Shown piece by piece: positions 62,313 through 64,000 of a stretch of 64,000 nt of DNA. The stretch comes from Casuarius casuarius. Its lineage: Eukaryota > Chordata > Aves > Casuariiformes > Casuariidae. The notes under the pieces were generated by a model that was given only the letters and a program-made list of their open reading frames with translations, was not told where the DNA came from and did no database searches. The position numbers and the translations under genes were made by a program. The stretch lies in the NCBI GenBank assembly GCA_003342895.1, contig PTFA01000005.1, positions 5,437,327-5,501,326 of the forward strand, in the 5' to 3' direction. How positions within the stretch are numbered: the first letter of the stretch is position 1; every line of letters starts with the position of its first letter.

Positions 62313-64000
62313 TTATGAAGTGGGTGGCTCAGCTTCAGGAAATGCCTGAAGGGGTTTGCTAGCCATTAAGGCTGTCCTGTTCACTCGCTATTTCTTAGAT
62401 TTAAGCACAACCGTATGAGTAGCCCACAGCTGCCCCTGTGCTGTAGCACTAGTCACTGCTGTTCAGCAGCCAGGTTTCATTAAAGCTCTGCTTGCAGCAG
62501 AGCTGTTGCTCAGAGCTGCAGGTGGCATCTCCTGGGAGGAACTGGCCCTGTGCCATGGGCCCTACACAGAGATGGTCCTTGCCCAGATTTGGGGCACAAC
62601 TTGACTGCACTCACATGAAATTACATTTATGGGCATGTTTGTCAAACAACTGGCATGTTTGCTAGTCTCGACCGTCTCCCCACAGGTCGCTTTGGAAATG
62701 TCCAAGAGCTACAAAGGGCATTTCAAAACTTTGCTCTTTGGCATGTAGCAAATAAAACTGTACTGCTGGGATTGGGGCTTCAGAAAGCCTCATCCCTGAA
62801 GCTCGTTCTTGCCCTCCAGGGACAGCGGCATTGCAGGGGGGACAGGCTCTGCTCTCCGCAGCGGATCGGAGGCTTGGCGTCACCTCGCTGCACCATCTCA
62901 GGCATCACTGCAATGGTGCCACTAGCTCATTGCTGCAGCAGTTTCCTCTCCCTAGACAAGGTGCCGGGGCACCATTCAGAGGAGAGGAGCAAATCAAGGA
63001 GGAGGAAGGGAAAGGCTGAAGGAAAAGCAACTTCTTACATCAGCACCCCCTCCCCTCCCCAAATGCATTATCTCTTTGGCCAGAGCAGACCACGCACTTT
63101 AAAGTCAGGAGTCACTAATACCATATTTGGCTCTGGAGAAATGTTTCTCGTCTTGGCATGACTAATTCAACAAGCAAACCCAGCAAAGCAGAAATGTCAC
63201 CAAAGTCCCTCCCACACAAGACCTGCGATTACCATAAGTGCGCACTCTTAACCTGTTTCATCTTTAATTGATAGGCAAAAAAAAAGCTGAAGAGGGGAAG
63301 AAAAAGAAAAACTGTGCTGAATTTTGGCATCTTCTTGACTCTCAGTTAAAACATGGCTTTTGAAAAAAACAGGCAAGTCCAATTCCCTTTGTACTACTGA
63401 TTCCCAGCTTCTAAGTACTGGGGAGAAACAGAGCAAATCCCTCTTGCTGCAGTACCTTCCTGATTTGCATGAGAGTGCAACCAAGACCGAGGGAGAGATT
63501 TAGTTCCCAGCCCCCACCAACTGCTGCCCCAGTGGGGAGAAGCAGCTTGTGGGGGGGAGAAGCTGAGAATGAATGTCATTAAATGTTTTTTGTTTCTCTG
63601 GAGTCGCAGGGGGTGAGAATCCATAGCCTAGGTAAATCTGGATGTAAAACGAGCAGGGACCCAGCTGGAATCAGTTTAGTGATATAAAGACACATAGTCT
63701 TAATTAAGGGAATTGTGATTTGCCAATGAAATCCCAGCAGGGCGTCTGTCTGCCTGATCAAAGACTCAACTTTCTGATGGAATCTTAAGTGCATGAGCCA
63801 TGAAATTACTTTTTGAAAAGGGAACATGCAGCACAAAGAGGCAGAGCGAGAGGGGAGGAGGTGGAGGGAGGGAAGGACGGACGGAGAGCGTAGCTCCAAG
63901 TGATGCTACCGAGACTTTCCATTCTCTTCCTCCAAATACAGCTACACTGGGGCAGGCTGGAGAAAAAATGCACAAGGATGCCAAACAGCTAGCAGAGTCA

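Noticed and set aside
62655..63161. 168-codon plus-strand frame in intron 2
   Set aside because: No recognisable domain, no paired splice sites and codon use that looks random; not supportable as a gene.

Overview
The window is vertebrate nuclear DNA. Coding sequence is sparse and split by large introns with canonical GT/AG sites, and most of the length is intron, 3' flank and decayed repeats. There are no operons, dense ORFs, CRISPR arrays or phage-like gene strings. The repeats (CR1-type LINE fragments, MIR/CORE-type tRNA-derived SINEs, short palindromic MITE-like elements with arms resembling 'GCTTAA..TTTAAGCA') suggest a sauropsid: crocodilian, turtle or bird. The species cannot be fixed from the sequence alone.

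Only one gene is certain. It is the 3' part of TMEM178B (transmembrane protein 178B), read on the minus strand. Coding exon 3 (42412-42549) and terminal coding exon 4 with its stop (23372-23622) are separated by an 18,789-nt intron. Splice sites and reading phases match: exon 3 is entered with two bases of a split codon and leaves one base of a split Gly codon, which exon 4 completes. Exons 1 and 2 were not found and presumably lie beyond 64000. The two exons encode the second, third and fourth membrane segments and the cytoplasmic tail.

Layout in plus coordinates. 1-22450: 3' flank or distal 3' UTR, gene-poor, with a possible decayed retroviral Env-like stretch at 1-1250, a SINE fragment and MITE-like palindromes. 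About 22450-23371: proximal 3' UTR, including an 83-bp TA-rich microsatellite that starts 23 nt after the stop codon. 23623-42411: intron 3, with a GC-rich patch at 27.8-28.7 kb and, at its exon-3 end, a cluster of old insertions: a retroviral pol-end/env remnant (+) and two CR1 fragments in opposite orientations. 42550-64000: part of intron 2, with SINEs, a local 105-bp repeat pair, a palindromic GATA site, an AT-rich candidate regulatory block and a pyrimidine tract.

I found no convincing new biological system. The items most worth checking are the antisense retroviral remnant, the GC-rich intronic patch, the unstable sequence just after the stop codon, the repeat pair beside exon 3 and the candidate regulatory blocks in intron 2. 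Most other open frames are chance or repeat-derived.
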